Source of the DNA: a virus
IMG/VR virus record: IMGVR_UViG_3300030419_001084
Location: 13,192 to 43,862 of that record
DNA: 30,671 bases
Reading direction: 5' to 3' (one strand)
A program made the translations under genes and the position numbers. Of this stretch, positions 21,812-30,671 are shown in pieces. The first letter of the stretch is position 1, and the number at the start of each line of letters is the position of its first letter. The notes under the pieces were generated by a model. The model saw only the letters and a program-made list of their open reading frames with translations. It was not told the origin of the DNA and searched no databases.

Positions 21812-23794
21812 ATAGGTGTACCCATTTCAAGTCTTAGAGAGCTAGAAAAAAACGAAGTCACTCATTCCGAAGTAAATCAACAATTATGGAGAACGTGGAA
21901 AGATGCACGTGCAGATTGGGATACAGAAGCTAGGGATTCAGTAGACTTCTTTTTAGGCAACCATTACACACAAGAAGAGTCAGATGCTTTGCGAGCAGTA
22001 GGGCAAGGAGACTTTGTTATAGACCGTGTTTACGGAGCTATAGAAAAATTAAAATCTTTATTAACATCTCGCTCCCCAAAGTATAGCGCTGTCGGAAGAG
22101 AAGATTCTGACAGTAGGATATCCAATGTTTGGAGAACTATTTTAGAATATATATGGGATATATCAGATGGAGATGTTCAATTTAAGCAAGCAGTTCATGA
22201 TTACGCAACTGCTGGAATGGGTTATTTTTATGCATACATAGACCCAGAAGCTGATTATGGAAGAGGTGAAGTTAAGTTTACATACCTTGACCCATTTCGT
22301 GTTTATATAGACCCTGCATCTAGGCATAGATATGCTGATGATGCTTCTGGAATAATAATGTCTACTATACTAACAGAAGACCAGCTTCTCAATATGTATC
22401 CTCAAGTTGAACCTTATATAGAAGATTTAGACACTTATTACGATGAAGACGATTATCCGTCTTCTTTAAAAAGAAATACGTCTAATTCATTTACACCAGA
22501 TAACGTATACGATTCTCAGTACAACAGAATAGATAAGTATAGAATACTAGAGAGATTTACTAAAATTAAAGTTCCATTTTATAGGATATTTAACAAACAA
22601 GATGGTTCTGAAACTATATTAGATGCAGATAAATACGAAGAGTTTGTAGGTAATGAACAAGCTCAGTTGCTTATAAAAGCTGAATTAGTTGAAATAATAG
22701 AAGTTATTCAAACAAGAATTAAAGTCTCATGCACAGTTGGGGAAATATTATTGTATGAGCAAATTTTAAATACTGACATATACCCCATAATTCCTGTTCC
22801 TAATATATGGACTGGAACTCCTTATCCAAAGTCAGATATATCAAAAGTCCAAGATTCTCAAAGACTTTTGAACAAGCTTTTCTCTCTCACTCTCTCGCAC
22901 GCTCAAGCCTCTGCCGGTCTTAAACTGCTGGTTCCAGAGGGTAGCGTAGATGATTTGGGGCAGTTGGAGCAGGATTGGGCTAGACCCAATGCTGTCATAC
23001 CATATAACCCAGAGTTTGGTGCACCGCATTTCCCTGCCCCACAATCATTGTCTGGAGAGTTTTATAATTTAATAAGTCGTATAGAACACTATATTGACTT
23101 AAGTTTTGGTATCCCAGAGTTGATGCAGGGTTTTAAAGAATCAGCTCCAGAAACAGTTAGAGGAACTGCAATGTTAGCAGAAATGGGCGAAACACGTGGT
23201 AAATCTAAACTTAGGGATATTGAAGGAAGTTTGACTAGGTTAGGTCGTAGCATATACAACTTATCCAAAGGTCACTATACTTACGAAAAAACTTTTAGAA
23301 TTGTACAACCTAATAACGACATTACGGAGTTTACGGTTAATAATATGTATGATGATAAAAGTCAGGAAGTTAATGCCATAGTAAATGATATCACCATTGG
23401 GCATTATGACGTGAGAATCATATCCGGTTCTACTTTGCCGTCAAACAGGATAGCTGAATATAACATGTATCTTGAGGCGTTTAAAATGAATCTGGTAGAT
23501 GATGTCGAGGTTTTGAAGAAAACTGAAATCTTTGACAAAGAAGGTGTCTTACAGCGCAAGGGTCAAATGGCTCAAATGCAATCTTATATCAAACAATTAG
23601 AAGAGCAAGTCAAGAAACTTAGTGGAGACCTGCAAACGGCGGAACGTGAAACGATGAGTTCAAGGAAGCGGGCAGAAACTGAGAAGTTCAAATCTAAGCT
23701 TAATGAGATTCAAAACGATACTAAATTTAAAAGTAAAGTTCAAATTGATAATCTAAAGAAAATTGTTGATACAGAGACGCAGGCTGTAAGCTAA
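21812..23794 (+). CDS. Portal protein with non-canonical start
   Basis: The first ATG/GTG/TTG in frame is the TTG at 21989, which would remove a clearly conserved-looking N-terminus (SSLRELEKNE..., QQLWRTWKDARADW). The frame is open from 21797, and between that point and 21989 only ATA (21812) and ATT (21824) are plausible starts. I mark the ATA at 21812 (660 residues), which lies as far from P2 as the first rightward ATG lies from P1. The long protein, position between TerL and scaffold, and segments such as DPFRVYIDP, SLTLSHAQASAG and QGFKESAPETVRGTA fit a portal. A coiled coil closes the C-terminus. It would form the dodecameric ring for DNA entry. Confidence 0.75.
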   Translation: MGVPISSLRELEKNEVTHSEVNQQLWRTWKDARADWDTEARDSVDFFLGNHYTQEESDALRAVGQGDFVIDRVYGAIEKLKSLLTSRSPKYSAVGREDSDSRISNVWRTILEYIWDISDGDVQFKQAVHDYATAGMGYFYAYIDPEADYGRGEVKFTYLDPFRVYIDPASRHRYADDASGIIMSTILTEDQLLNMYPQVEPYIEDLDTYYDEDDYPSSLKRNTSNSFTPDNVYDSQYNRIDKYRILERFTKIKVPFYRIFNKQDGSETILDADKYEEFVGNEQAQLLIKAELVEIIEVIQTRIKVSCTVGEILLYEQILNTDIYPIIPVPNIWTGTPYPKSDISKVQDSQRLLNKLFSLTLSHAQASAGLKLLVPEGSVDDLGQLEQDWARPNAVIPYNPEFGAPHFPAPQSLSGEFYNLISRIEHYIDLSFGIPELMQGFKESAPETVRGTAMLAEMGETRGKSKLRDIEGSLTRLGRSIYNLSKGHYTYEKTFRIVQPNNDITEFTVNNMYDDKSQEVNAIVNDITIGHYDVRIISGSTLPSNRIAEYNMYLEAFKMNLVDDVEVLKKTEIFDKEGVLQRKGQMAQMQSYIKQLEEQVKKLSGDLQTAERETMSSRKRAETEKFKSKLNEIQNDTKFKSKVQIDNLKKIVDTETQAVS

Positions 23795-23800
23795 TGAAAA

Positions 23801-23838
23801 CAGAAGTAGTGGGGACATTTCCACGGTTCTGCTTTTAT
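23801..23838 (+). terminator. Hairpin with short T-run after the portal gene
   Basis: CAGAA (23801-23805) pairs with TTCTG (23827-23831), with an inner GTGG/CCAC stem, and CTTTTAT follows. It probably lowers or ends transcription between the portal and scaffold genes, or protects an mRNA end. Confidence 0.5.
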
Positions 23839-23886
23839 AGACATCTGTAAAGGTGATGCTAATAATAAAAGAAATCGAGGAATAAT

Positions 23887-24651
23887 ATGGAAAACACTAT
23901 GAACGGAGACGTTAACACAATAGAAGGTGTGGAAGGGCAAGTTTTAGAACAAGCCGTTGAGCCGGAAAATGTAGGTGAACCGCAGGTTAGTGGAACCGAG
24001 GAACAACCTATTGATGACGCTAAGAAGTTCCAGTCTATGTACGACAAGAGAACAGCCGAATACGAAAAGCTTAATGCCGAAGTCGAGGAACTGCGCAAGT
24101 ATAGACAACTAGGAGAGGTTCTTGAAAAGAGACCAGACGTTGTTGAAGCTATGAGAAACACTTTGAGTGGTAACCAAGCTAGTAATGAGAAAAAACAACC
24201 TGAGGCAGTAAACGAAGATTCGTTTGACCCTTGGGAAGCTTATTATAAGCCCGGTTCTCCCTCGTACGAAATGAGGGTAAACCAAGAAAAGGCTCTTGTA
24301 AACGAAGCTGTTCAACAACAGTTTAGCGGTATACAACAGCAAATGGCAGTCAATAACCTTAGACAAGACTTAACTAATAAATATGGATTTGAAGACCCTA
24401 AAATGGCAGATGACTTTATACAATTTGCAACTACTCCAAGAGAAGAACTTCCCTTGGATTTACTAGTTGATGTATATAGAAGGCATAGGGGTGGAGAGGA
24501 GAAAGTTTCTCAAAACCTAGAAGCTGTTCAAAAGACAAGGAATATAGCACCAACTGCAGGCGTAGTTCAAGGTGCGGCTCCTGAAAAACCTAATGAATTA
24601 GAAGATGTCTGGACAGGAGTTATGGGTGCCTCAAGAAACACACAAATATAA
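23887..24651 (+). CDS. Capsid scaffold protein
   Basis: The 254-residue protein is hydrophilic and acidic. An acidic N-terminus precedes a charged coiled coil (KRTAEYEKLNAEVEELRKYRQLGEVLE, about 54-80). The middle is Gln-rich (NEAVQQQFSGIQQQMAVNNL), followed by a helical end. GAGG precedes the ATG. The place between portal and major capsid genes and the composition are typical of prohead scaffold proteins. It has no visible protease motif, so scaffold removal would need another gene or expulsion. Confidence 0.75.
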   Translation: MENTMNGDVNTIEGVEGQVLEQAVEPENVGEPQVSGTEEQPIDDAKKFQSMYDKRTAEYEKLNAEVEELRKYRQLGEVLEKRPDVVEAMRNTLSGNQASNEKKQPEAVNEDSFDPWEAYYKPGSPSYEMRVNQEKALVNEAVQQQFSGIQQQMAVNNLRQDLTNKYGFEDPKMADDFIQFATTPREELPLDLLVDVYRRHRGGEEKVSQNLEAVQKTRNIAPTAGVVQGAAPEKPNELEDVWTGVMGASRNTQI

Positions 24652-24667
24652 CTCTAAGGAGTCCTAA

Positions 24668-25999
24668 ATGGCAACGTACAATCAAGGTATTGTGAATGTT
24701 GGCGACCCGGGTTCAGCCGCTTCAGGCTATCATACTCGGAGGCTGTTCAACTTTTCAGACCGTGTAGCTGACTTAGCTCCCGATGAATCTCCATTCTTCG
24801 TGTACCTTTCAAAGGTAGCTAAAGTCCCTACGGATGACCCACAATTCCGATTCTTAGAAGACAGAACAAAGGTCTCAATGACAGACAGAGGGTTCTTACT
24901 CGCTGGTTCTCATTCGATTCCTGCGGCTGGTTCTTCTTTATCATATACAGTTGATACTTCTGGCGGTGCGTCAGTTGATTGGCTGGTAAAGGGAATGGTT
25001 TTTGCTGTAGATTATACAGAAAACAATTCTCCAGAAACAATCATAGTAAGAGTTGAAAGTAACCCAGTTGATGCTGGTTCTACTACAACTTTTCAAGGTA
25101 AAACAATCTCAGCTATTGATGGAGCTGAAACTGGTGCTGATAATGCAAAGTGTCAAGTAATTGGTACTTCATACGCAGAAGGTACTGGCGCTCCAGACGT
25201 ATGGTCTGAAGAGCTTGATAATGATTATGGGTATACCCAAATCTTTAAAACAGCTTGTGAAATGTCAAACACAGCTCGTGCAACACGTTATCGTGGATAT
25301 GCAGATGAGTTCCAGAGAGTATGGAACTTAAAGCTTCGTGAGCATAAAGTAGACATTGAAAGAGCTATGCTTTTCGGTCAGCGTGCAAGTACTGGTGGTA
25401 TTCAATATACTGAAGGTATAGCTGGTCACGTTATCAAGAATGGAACAGCAGTAGTAGATGACTCAGCGTTATCTTATAGTTCTGGTGCTCCATACTTTCG
25501 TAGTTCAACTGCGGCAGAATTAACATACGACAGAATTCTTTCTGATTTCGAAGTTGTATATGACCCTGCTCGTGGAGGAACTGACAGTAAGTTAGCTCTT
25601 GCTAGTTTACCTGTATTAACATTCTTTAACAAACTTGGAGACGGTTTATTTCTTGACGCATCTCTTGGGCATTCAAATAATGCTTACAAGTATGATGTAA
25701 GTCAAAAAGATGGTAGATTTGGTCACAAGGTTCTATCTATAGAAACTATTCATGGAACAATGAATATGGTTAAAGAGCCTCTATTTAGAGGATTCTCTTC
25801 TGGTTTCTTAATGATGGTTGACCTAGACCATGTTGCTTATCGTCCATTGGTTGGTAATGGTGTTAATCGTGACACTCAAGTACAAACAAATGTACAATCT
25901 GCTGATGAAGACCTTCGTAAGGATATGATTCTTACTGAAGCTGGTTTAGAAGTTTCTCTTCCAGAAACTCATTATCTACTTAACTTAGAAGGAGTTTAA
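24668..25999 (+). CDS. Major capsid protein
   Basis: It has 443 residues and a strong AAGGAG site. The start GIVNVGDPGSAASGYHTRR and ADLAPDESPFFVYLSKVAK, and the mid-segment ALASLPVLTFFNKL, resemble major capsid proteins of the HK97-fold group in marine phages (SU10/DUF5309-like). The position after the scaffold, its length, and the lack of enzymatic motifs support the call. It should be the most abundant virion protein. Exact subfamily remains uncertain. Confidence 0.85.
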   Translation: MATYNQGIVNVGDPGSAASGYHTRRLFNFSDRVADLAPDESPFFVYLSKVAKVPTDDPQFRFLEDRTKVSMTDRGFLLAGSHSIPAAGSSLSYTVDTSGGASVDWLVKGMVFAVDYTENNSPETIIVRVESNPVDAGSTTTFQGKTISAIDGAETGADNAKCQVIGTSYAEGTGAPDVWSEELDNDYGYTQIFKTACEMSNTARATRYRGYADEFQRVWNLKLREHKVDIERAMLFGQRASTGGIQYTEGIAGHVIKNGTAVVDDSALSYSSGAPYFRSSTAAELTYDRILSDFEVVYDPARGGTDSKLALASLPVLTFFNKLGDGLFLDASLGHSNNAYKYDVSQKDGRFGHKVLSIETIHGTMNMVKEPLFRGFSSGFLMMVDLDHVAYRPLVGNGVNRDTQVQTNVQSADEDLRKDMILTEAGLEVSLPETHYLLNLEGV

Positions 26000-26001
26000 T
26001 A

Positions 26002-26430
26002 ATGAGAAGTGATTATCTAAATGCAAATAGTGGAAAATCAGACGGATACTTAAAAAAGATAGAATACATGTCTGCGGCTAGAACGTTAGCAACTGCTGAT
26101 AGTGGTAAGGTGTTTACATGTGATTCTTCTGGTGGAGCTTTCGAAATAACGCTACCTACTACATTAGTAGATGGTGTTCATTACAAGTTCATTGTATGGG
26201 AAGAAACTCCAACTGCAGATATTACTATTGCGGCTGGAAGCGCTATCGTTAGCGTGGTGTCTAAAGATGCTGGTAGTGATGGTGCTAGTTCAACTGCTGG
26301 TACTCAAATTTCAAATATTATATTAGATACAACTGCTCAACGTGGTGACTATGTAAATATAATGGCTTGGAATGGCGAGTGGTTAGCTGAAGCAATTAGT
26401 GGTATTAATAACGGTATCCAAACATCATAA
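26002..26430 (+). CDS. Putative capsid decoration or head-fibre protein
   Basis: It has 142 residues, beta-rich and Gly/Thr/Ser-rich (RTLATADSGKVFTCDSSGGA, then FEITLPTTLVDGVHYKFIVW). GGAGTTTAATA precedes the start, and it begins two bases after the capsid stop. Small beta-sandwich proteins in this position often bind the outside of the capsid. No receptor-binding or enzymatic motif is visible. Confidence 0.55.
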   Translation: MRSDYLNANSGKSDGYLKKIEYMSAARTLATADSGKVFTCDSSGGAFEITLPTTLVDGVHYKFIVWEETPTADITIAAGSAIVSVVSKDAGSDGASSTAGTQISNIILDTTAQRGDYVNIMAWNGEWLAEAISGINNGIQTS

Positions 26431-26464
26431 ACTGAATAGATAAAGTTAACAGTAATTAGAACTG

Positions 26465-26494
26465 TGGGGGTTATCGTATAAAGGGTAGCCCCCA
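26465..26494 (+). terminator. Strong hairpin after the capsid genes
   Basis: TGGGGGTTA (26465-26473) pairs with TAGCCCCCA (26486-26494) over nine bases with one G-U pair. No T-run follows, so it is a partial terminator, pause or mRNA-stabilising site downstream of the high-expression genes. Confidence 0.5.
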
Positions 26495-26513
26495 AATCTA
26501 AAAAAGGAAATAT

Positions 26514-26759
26514 ATGAATTGTATACATTGCGAAACACCAAATCCAGAAAACTGGTTCTATTGCAGAGCTTGTGGAAATAAAGCATCGGAAGCTTTATAT
26601 ACTACAAATTTATTTATGATGAGTGAAGCTGGAAAAAGAACCGACATGGAGTTTTCTACTATAAGCATGGATTCACATATAGCCAAAGTTAATAAAGAGA
26701 AAAAAGAGAGACAGAATAAAATTTGGAAAAAAAGAATTAAACAAGCGAGGGTTAATTAA
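26514..26759 (+). CDS. Small N-terminal zinc-ribbon protein
   Basis: It has 81 residues. MNCIHCETPNPENWFYCRAC is a clean CxxC-x10-CxxC zinc ribbon. It is followed by a polar middle and a basic end (KEKKERQNKIWKKRIKQAR). AAAAAGGAAAT is the ribosome binding site, and the stop overlaps the start of the giant structural gene (TAATG). A nucleic-acid or assembly factor is possible. Confidence 0.65.
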   Translation: MNCIHCETPNPENWFYCRACGNKASEALYTTNLFMMSEAGKRTDMEFSTISMDSHIAKVNKEKKERQNKIWKKRIKQARVN

Positions 26760-29700
26760 TGGCTACGTTTGAAGCTCAAGTAGAAGGGTTAACTAGCTTA
26801 TCAATAGATGGAAGTAGTGCTCCAAATCAAACTGAGTTAACTCAATTCCTTACAGATGGTGCTAAGGAAATTTTAAATGCATTACCACTTTCTAAAAAAC
26901 TTTTATTTACTACTGCTACTTCTTTAAATGGAAGTAGTACAAATTTAACAATAGGTGGCTCTGAAATATTTGCCGTTACTAGAGATGATGGCACTATTAA
27001 TCAACCATGTAGAATGATACCTTCAAACATGAGCGGTAGGGCTAGTGATTCTGATGATATGAATGCGGCTACGGCTACTGACCCAGTATATTATATAAAT
27101 AATAATATATTGAGCGTTATACCTGAGCCTACTAATTCAAATAATGCTCAAGTACAAACATTGGCATATCCATCTGTTGCCTATGGAGATAGTTCTATAG
27201 CTAGGTTTCCAGATGATGCAGAATATTTAGTTCCTTTGTATGCTTCTATAAAATCAATTCAAAATGTATTAGGTACAAAAACTTCTAACTCAGACATAAC
27301 TACTTCTTTAACTGCAATTAATACAGAGCTTGATGAAACATTATCAATAGCAGATAATATGCATACTGAAATTGCAATTATAAACTCTTCTTCTGATAGT
27401 GCTTTGGCTGAAATAGCTTTAGCAAATATAGAAATAGATAAAATGTCAGCTGAGGCAGATTTAGACAATGCTGAATTAGATAAAGCAACTGCTGAATTAG
27501 CAGAAGCGGTGGCTCTTGTAGATAGTGGAATAGATACAGCTACAGCGGCTATAGCTACAGCGGCAGGTAGAATTAATACTGCTGTTGGGCTAGCCAATGC
27601 TGAGTTTGATAAAGCAGAGCAAGAAGCTGATGCTTCTGAATCAGAAGTAGATGATGGGAAAATAGATACAGCTTTAGATTTAATTAATACTCAAGCCGAT
27701 AGCGCTGTTAGCACAATATCAAGCGCAACAACAGCTTTAGGAAATGCTAATACTAGAATCGCTACTGCAAAAACAGAAATAGATTTAGCTAAAGTAGAAG
27801 CGGCTGAAATAGCAACTCAAACAGATAATAGTAGTGATTTTGCTACAGCTTTGACCGCTATAAACACAGAACTAGATAAGGTAGATGAAATTATATTATT
27901 AGCGCATGAAGAGTTTGATGAAGTTGCGGCTGAGGTTTCTTCTACTGCAACGTCACCAATAACTCAAGCTAGAGCGGCTGTTCCAAGCGCTCTAAATATA
28001 AGTGACTTGACCATATCTGTTTCAGCGCCAAGCGCTCCTTCACTAGGGACTGTTTCATATTCTGATGCTTCTAATTCAGATGCTTCAGCAACCCCAGTTG
28101 GCGCAATAACAGTAGCAAGTGTTTCTAAGGCTGACATAAGCGGAGATGTTCCAACTTACACTAAACCTGACTTGACTACTAGAGTTGCTTTTAAAGCTTT
28201 TTATGCTGATACTAGTAATGCAAATCCTTTTGGCGATAATGACCCAAGTACTTTTTCAATTAGCGCTGATTTGCCAGTTGCTCCAGCTATAAATACAGTA
28301 GATTACACAGATGCTTCAAATGCGGATGCAAGCGCTCAGGCAATAACATCTGCTACTGCAACTGCTCCCAGCATTGTTGATGTTTCTGGCAATGCTCCTG
28401 AATTTACAAAACCTGTTGTTTCTTTAGACTTTGCAAAAGTTACTAGCCATATAGATGACGACGAAGATGTTGAGTTAGCTCAAGCTAAAATTTCTCAACT
28501 TCAAGCTCAAATATCTGAGTATAATGCTAATATTAGTAATGAACAAAATGAATTTAACAAAGAAAATGTTAGATATCAGATGGAGTTTAAAGAGGCTTCT
28601 GAAAAAGCAAATCAAGATTTACAAGTTGCTATAGCAAATTTAAATGCATCAGCTCAAGAATTAAGGCAAGAAGCCCAGCAAACTACAGATGTAGACAAAT
28701 TTAATAAAGCTCAAGACCAAGCTTTAGATTTAGCAAACAAAGCTAAAGCTATGGAAAAATTAGTTTCTGACAATAACAGTAAATTACAAAAGTATTCTAA
28801 CGAACTACAGTCTTATCAAGCTGAGGTTAATAAAGAAATACAAGAGTATTCAAGAAATTTAGATAAGTATAATACTGAACTAGGACAAGTATTTCAAGCT
28901 TGGTCAAAAACAGAATCAGATTCATTGCAACAATATTCATTAGATATACAAAATGAATTGAATGAGTATAATAAAGAGAATGTTAGGTATCAAGCTAATA
29001 TTCAAGCTGAGTTAGCTAAGCACAATTCTGATTTACAAAAAGCATTAAACCAAGCAAGGATAGATGCTGATGACGCAAAACAAGAAGCCGCTCAGACAAC
29101 TGATATTGATAAATTTAATAAACAACAAGACCAAGTATTAGCATTGCAAAATAAAGCTAAATCACTAGAGGCTACAGTAGCAAACAATGATGATTTAATT
29201 GCAAAGTTTAATTCAGAAATAAATAAATACAGCGCTCAAGTTAACGATGAAGTTCAAGAATATCAAGCAAACATACAGCAAAAAGTTCAAGAACTAGAGT
29301 CTAGTATAAAAATACAATCTTCTTATTATCAAGAAGCTCAAGCTAGGGTAAATGCTGGAAATGCTTTTTTACAACAAGCTCAAGCTTCAATAGCTCAGGC
29401 AACTGGATATGCTAGTGAGGTTGGAGCTAGACAAACTTTTACAGGTGCAAAAGGACAAGCTGTTCAAGCTTATATAAATACAGCAAATGCTTATTTATCT
29501 GAAGTTGCACAAGATATAAATTTAGCTCAAGGTTATGTGGCTTCTGTAAATGGATATCTTCAATCAGCTCAGGGATATAGCCTAGAGGTTGAGTCAAGAT
29601 TAAAATATGCATCTAGTTTTATTCAGACTTCTCAAAATAGGATAGCAGTTGGAAATGCTTATTTAGCTGAAGCTAGCGCATCTTCTACTGAAGCTCAAAC

Positions 29701-30061
29701 TTACGTCGCTGAAGTATCTGCCAGAGTCCAACAAGTTCAATCTCAAGTATCAGTAGCACAGGGTTATATAGCCAATGGAGCTGGTTACTCAAGAGTGGCA
29801 AGTACTTACGGTCAAGCGGCTCAGGGATACCTTGGAACTGCAGGTTCTTACTTGCAATCAGCTCAAGGATATGTTGCTTCTGCTCAGGCTTACGCATCTG
29901 AAATTCAATCTAAAATAGCAATATCTCAAGGTTATGCAAATGAAGCTCAAGTTAGGTTAACAGTAGATAGCGCTTACTATACTTGGTATGAAAAGCAACA
30001 AGCAAAATTACAAGCTGATTATGATAAAGGCTTACAAATATTAATAGGGCAAGGGGGATAA
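26759..30061 (+). CDS. Repetitive 1100-residue virion structural protein
   Basis: About 165 residues at the N-terminus are globular, ending near YLVPLYASIKSI. A helical region with repeated DKA/AEI words follows. Two copies of a Pro-rich beta unit (APS.GTVSYSDASNSDAS and API.TVDYTDASNADAS, about 430-560), ending TKP, come next. Two long related helical blocks share NKENVRYQ, QTTD-DKFNK and DQ-L-L-NKAK (about 590-860). The C-terminal 240 residues repeat an AQGY unit. It is clearly a long, elongated virion protein, perhaps a head-tail or tail fibre-like element. The gene is in the structural block, and no enzymatic motif is seen. Confidence 0.75.
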   Translation: MATFEAQVEGLTSLSIDGSSAPNQTELTQFLTDGAKEILNALPLSKKLLFTTATSLNGSSTNLTIGGSEIFAVTRDDGTINQPCRMIPSNMSGRASDSDDMNAATATDPVYYINNNILSVIPEPTNSNNAQVQTLAYPSVAYGDSSIARFPDDAEYLVPLYASIKSIQNVLGTKTSNSDITTSLTAINTELDETLSIADNMHTEIAIINSSSDSALAEIALANIEIDKMSAEADLDNAELDKATAELAEAVALVDSGIDTATAAIATAAGRINTAVGLANAEFDKAEQEADASESEVDDGKIDTALDLINTQADSAVSTISSATTALGNANTRIATAKTEIDLAKVEAAEIATQTDNSSDFATALTAINTELDKVDEIILLAHEEFDEVAAEVSSTATSPITQARAAVPSALNISDLTISVSAPSAPSLGTVSYSDASNSDASATPVGAITVASVSKADISGDVPTYTKPDLTTRVAFKAFYADTSNANPFGDNDPSTFSISADLPVAPAINTVDYTDASNADASAQAITSATATAPSIVDVSGNAPEFTKPVVSLDFAKVTSHIDDDEDVELAQAKISQLQAQISEYNANISNEQNEFNKENVRYQMEFKEASEKANQDLQVAIANLNASAQELRQEAQQTTDVDKFNKAQDQALDLANKAKAMEKLVSDNNSKLQKYSNELQSYQAEVNKEIQEYSRNLDKYNTELGQVFQAWSKTESDSLQQYSLDIQNELNEYNKENVRYQANIQAELAKHNSDLQKALNQARIDADDAKQEAAQTTDIDKFNKQQDQVLALQNKAKSLEATVANNDDLIAKFNSEINKYSAQVNDEVQEYQANIQQKVQELESSIKIQSSYYQEAQARVNAGNAFLQQAQASIAQATGYASEVGARQTFTGAKGQAVQAYINTANAYLSEVAQDINLAQGYVASVNGYLQSAQGYSLEVESRLKYASSFIQTSQNRIAVGNAYLAEASASSTEAQTYVAEVSARVQQVQSQVSVAQGYIANGAGYSRVASTYGQAAQGYLGTAGSYLQSAQGYVASAQAYASEIQSKIAISQGYANEAQVRLTVDSAYYTWYEKQQAKLQADYDKGLQILIGQGG

Positions 30062-30062
30062 T

Positions 30063-30554
30063 ATGGCGGCTAATAAGGCAACCGTAAATGTTTCAGCTTC
30101 TGTATTACCGGATAATATAAAAGTATCAGTAGGTGGAACTACTATTTATGATTTAAATGATGTTGGAGATAATAATAAATGGATACATTGGCGAGGACAA
30201 ACAGATGGAACAACCGTTAGGGATTTAGTTAATACTGGAGGAGTTCAGTATTTAAATCAAACGCTTGACTATGATGATACCATGACTGTTACAACAGAGG
30301 CTGATGATGATGTTGTATTTATATTAATAAAAAATGACGCAACAACTGATGGAAGCACAGCTAGTACGGCTAATTTATATGTTGCATTAAGCAATGGAAA
30401 TTTAGCGGCAAATAGCGGAACTATTGTAATAGAGCCTAATGAGGTTTGGTTTGCTAGACTAAGGGGAGAAGCCCTTGCTGATATTAATTGTGCAAGTTCT
30501 AGTGGGGACTTAGTGTATGATGTATTTGCCGTTCTTGATGATGGTGGAATTTAA
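30063..30554 (+). CDS. Beta-rich structural protein
   Basis: The 163-residue protein starts two bases after the giant structural gene with a purine-rich GGGGGATAAT leader. Its Val/Thr/Asp-rich alternating sequence (VNVSASVLPDNIKVSVGGTT, TMTVTTEADDDVVFILIK) suggests a small beta-sandwich. No catalytic motif. Position suggests a capsid, neck or fibre accessory protein. Confidence 0.6.
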   Translation: MAANKATVNVSASVLPDNIKVSVGGTTIYDLNDVGDNNKWIHWRGQTDGTTVRDLVNTGGVQYLNQTLDYDDTMTVTTEADDDVVFILIKNDATTDGSTASTANLYVALSNGNLAANSGTIVIEPNEVWFARLRGEALADINCASSSGDLVYDVFAVLDDGGI

Positions 30555-30671
30555 TGGCTGTTCATTCTATAACTGTAAAAAAATTAATTAGTAGGGTTCG
30601 TCAAGTATTTCCAGATGCACCTGAAAAATATATTATTAACTTAATTAACGATGCGCTTGTTGAAATAGGTA
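30554..30671 (+). CDS. Structural-block gene, 3' end beyond window
   Basis: ATG overlaps the preceding stop (TAATG). The 39 visible residues include VKKLISRVRQVFPDAPEKY and then IINLINDALVEIG, a helical pattern common in head-tail connector or tail-tube adaptor proteins. The frame runs off the window, so length and role are open. Confidence 0.5.
   Translation, partial: MAVHSITVKKLISRVRQVFPDAPEKYIINLINDALVEIG

Noticed and set aside
23794-23850. 18-residue frame starting in the portal stop (TAATG)
   Set aside because: It is made by the terminator-like hairpin sequence and has no ribosome binding site of its own.
27259-27597. Minus-strand ORF of 112 residues opposite the giant structural gene
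   Set aside because: It is produced by the repetitive Ala/Ser-rich plus-strand coding sequence and has a low-complexity product.

Overview
This window looks like part of an AT-rich genome of a tailed double-stranded DNA phage (Caudoviricetes). Evidence for a phage is the ordered packaging and head module (small terminase, large terminase, portal, scaffold, major capsid protein), a DnaB-type helicase with a recombination gene set, dense short overlapping genes, and strong AAGGAG-type ribosome binding sites. Low GC and the style of the structural proteins suggest a marine or other aquatic phage, but the host cannot be read from the sequence. No integrase, polymerase, complete tRNA or CRISPR array is visible here.

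Layout. (1) Bases 1-2312, plus strand: the end of a large virion-type protein, a staphylococcal-nuclease-like enzyme, and a small protein with a metzincin-like HExxH motif. (2) Bases 2309-9014, minus strand: replication and recombination genes, namely a DnaB helicase, a Hjc-like PD-(D/E)XK nuclease, an SSB-like protein, a Rad52-type annealing protein and a Cas4/RecB-like nuclease with an iron-sulfur cysteine set, mixed with small unknown genes. (3) Bases 9078-13823, minus strand: two COOH-NH2 ligase (amidoligase) genes with N-terminal zinc ribbons, a class II glutamine amidotransferase with a C-terminal zinc ribbon, and an unknown 109-residue protein between them. This is the best candidate for an unusual biochemical system. 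(4) Bases 13891-17573, minus strand: small unknown early genes, two short tRNA-like elements that keep acceptor and T arms but have no anticodon arm, and a 732-base noncoding stretch with iteron-like repeats. (5) Bases 17574-17764: a divergent control region. (6) Bases 17765 to the end, plus strand: a Cys-rich protein, a tiny membrane protein, a metallophosphoesterase, terminase subunits, a gamma-glutamylcyclotransferase-like protein, portal, scaffold, capsid and further structural genes, including a repetitive 1100-residue virion protein.

How the genes may work together. The minus-strand block reads as an early transcription unit (control, metabolism, modification, replication, recombination) running leftward from the divergent region. 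The plus-strand block is the late packaging and structural unit. The amidoligases, amidotransferase and gamma-glutamylcyclotransferase-like protein could together make and trim glutamyl or amide linkages on an unknown phage or host substrate. That function is inferred from family knowledge, not shown by the sequence.
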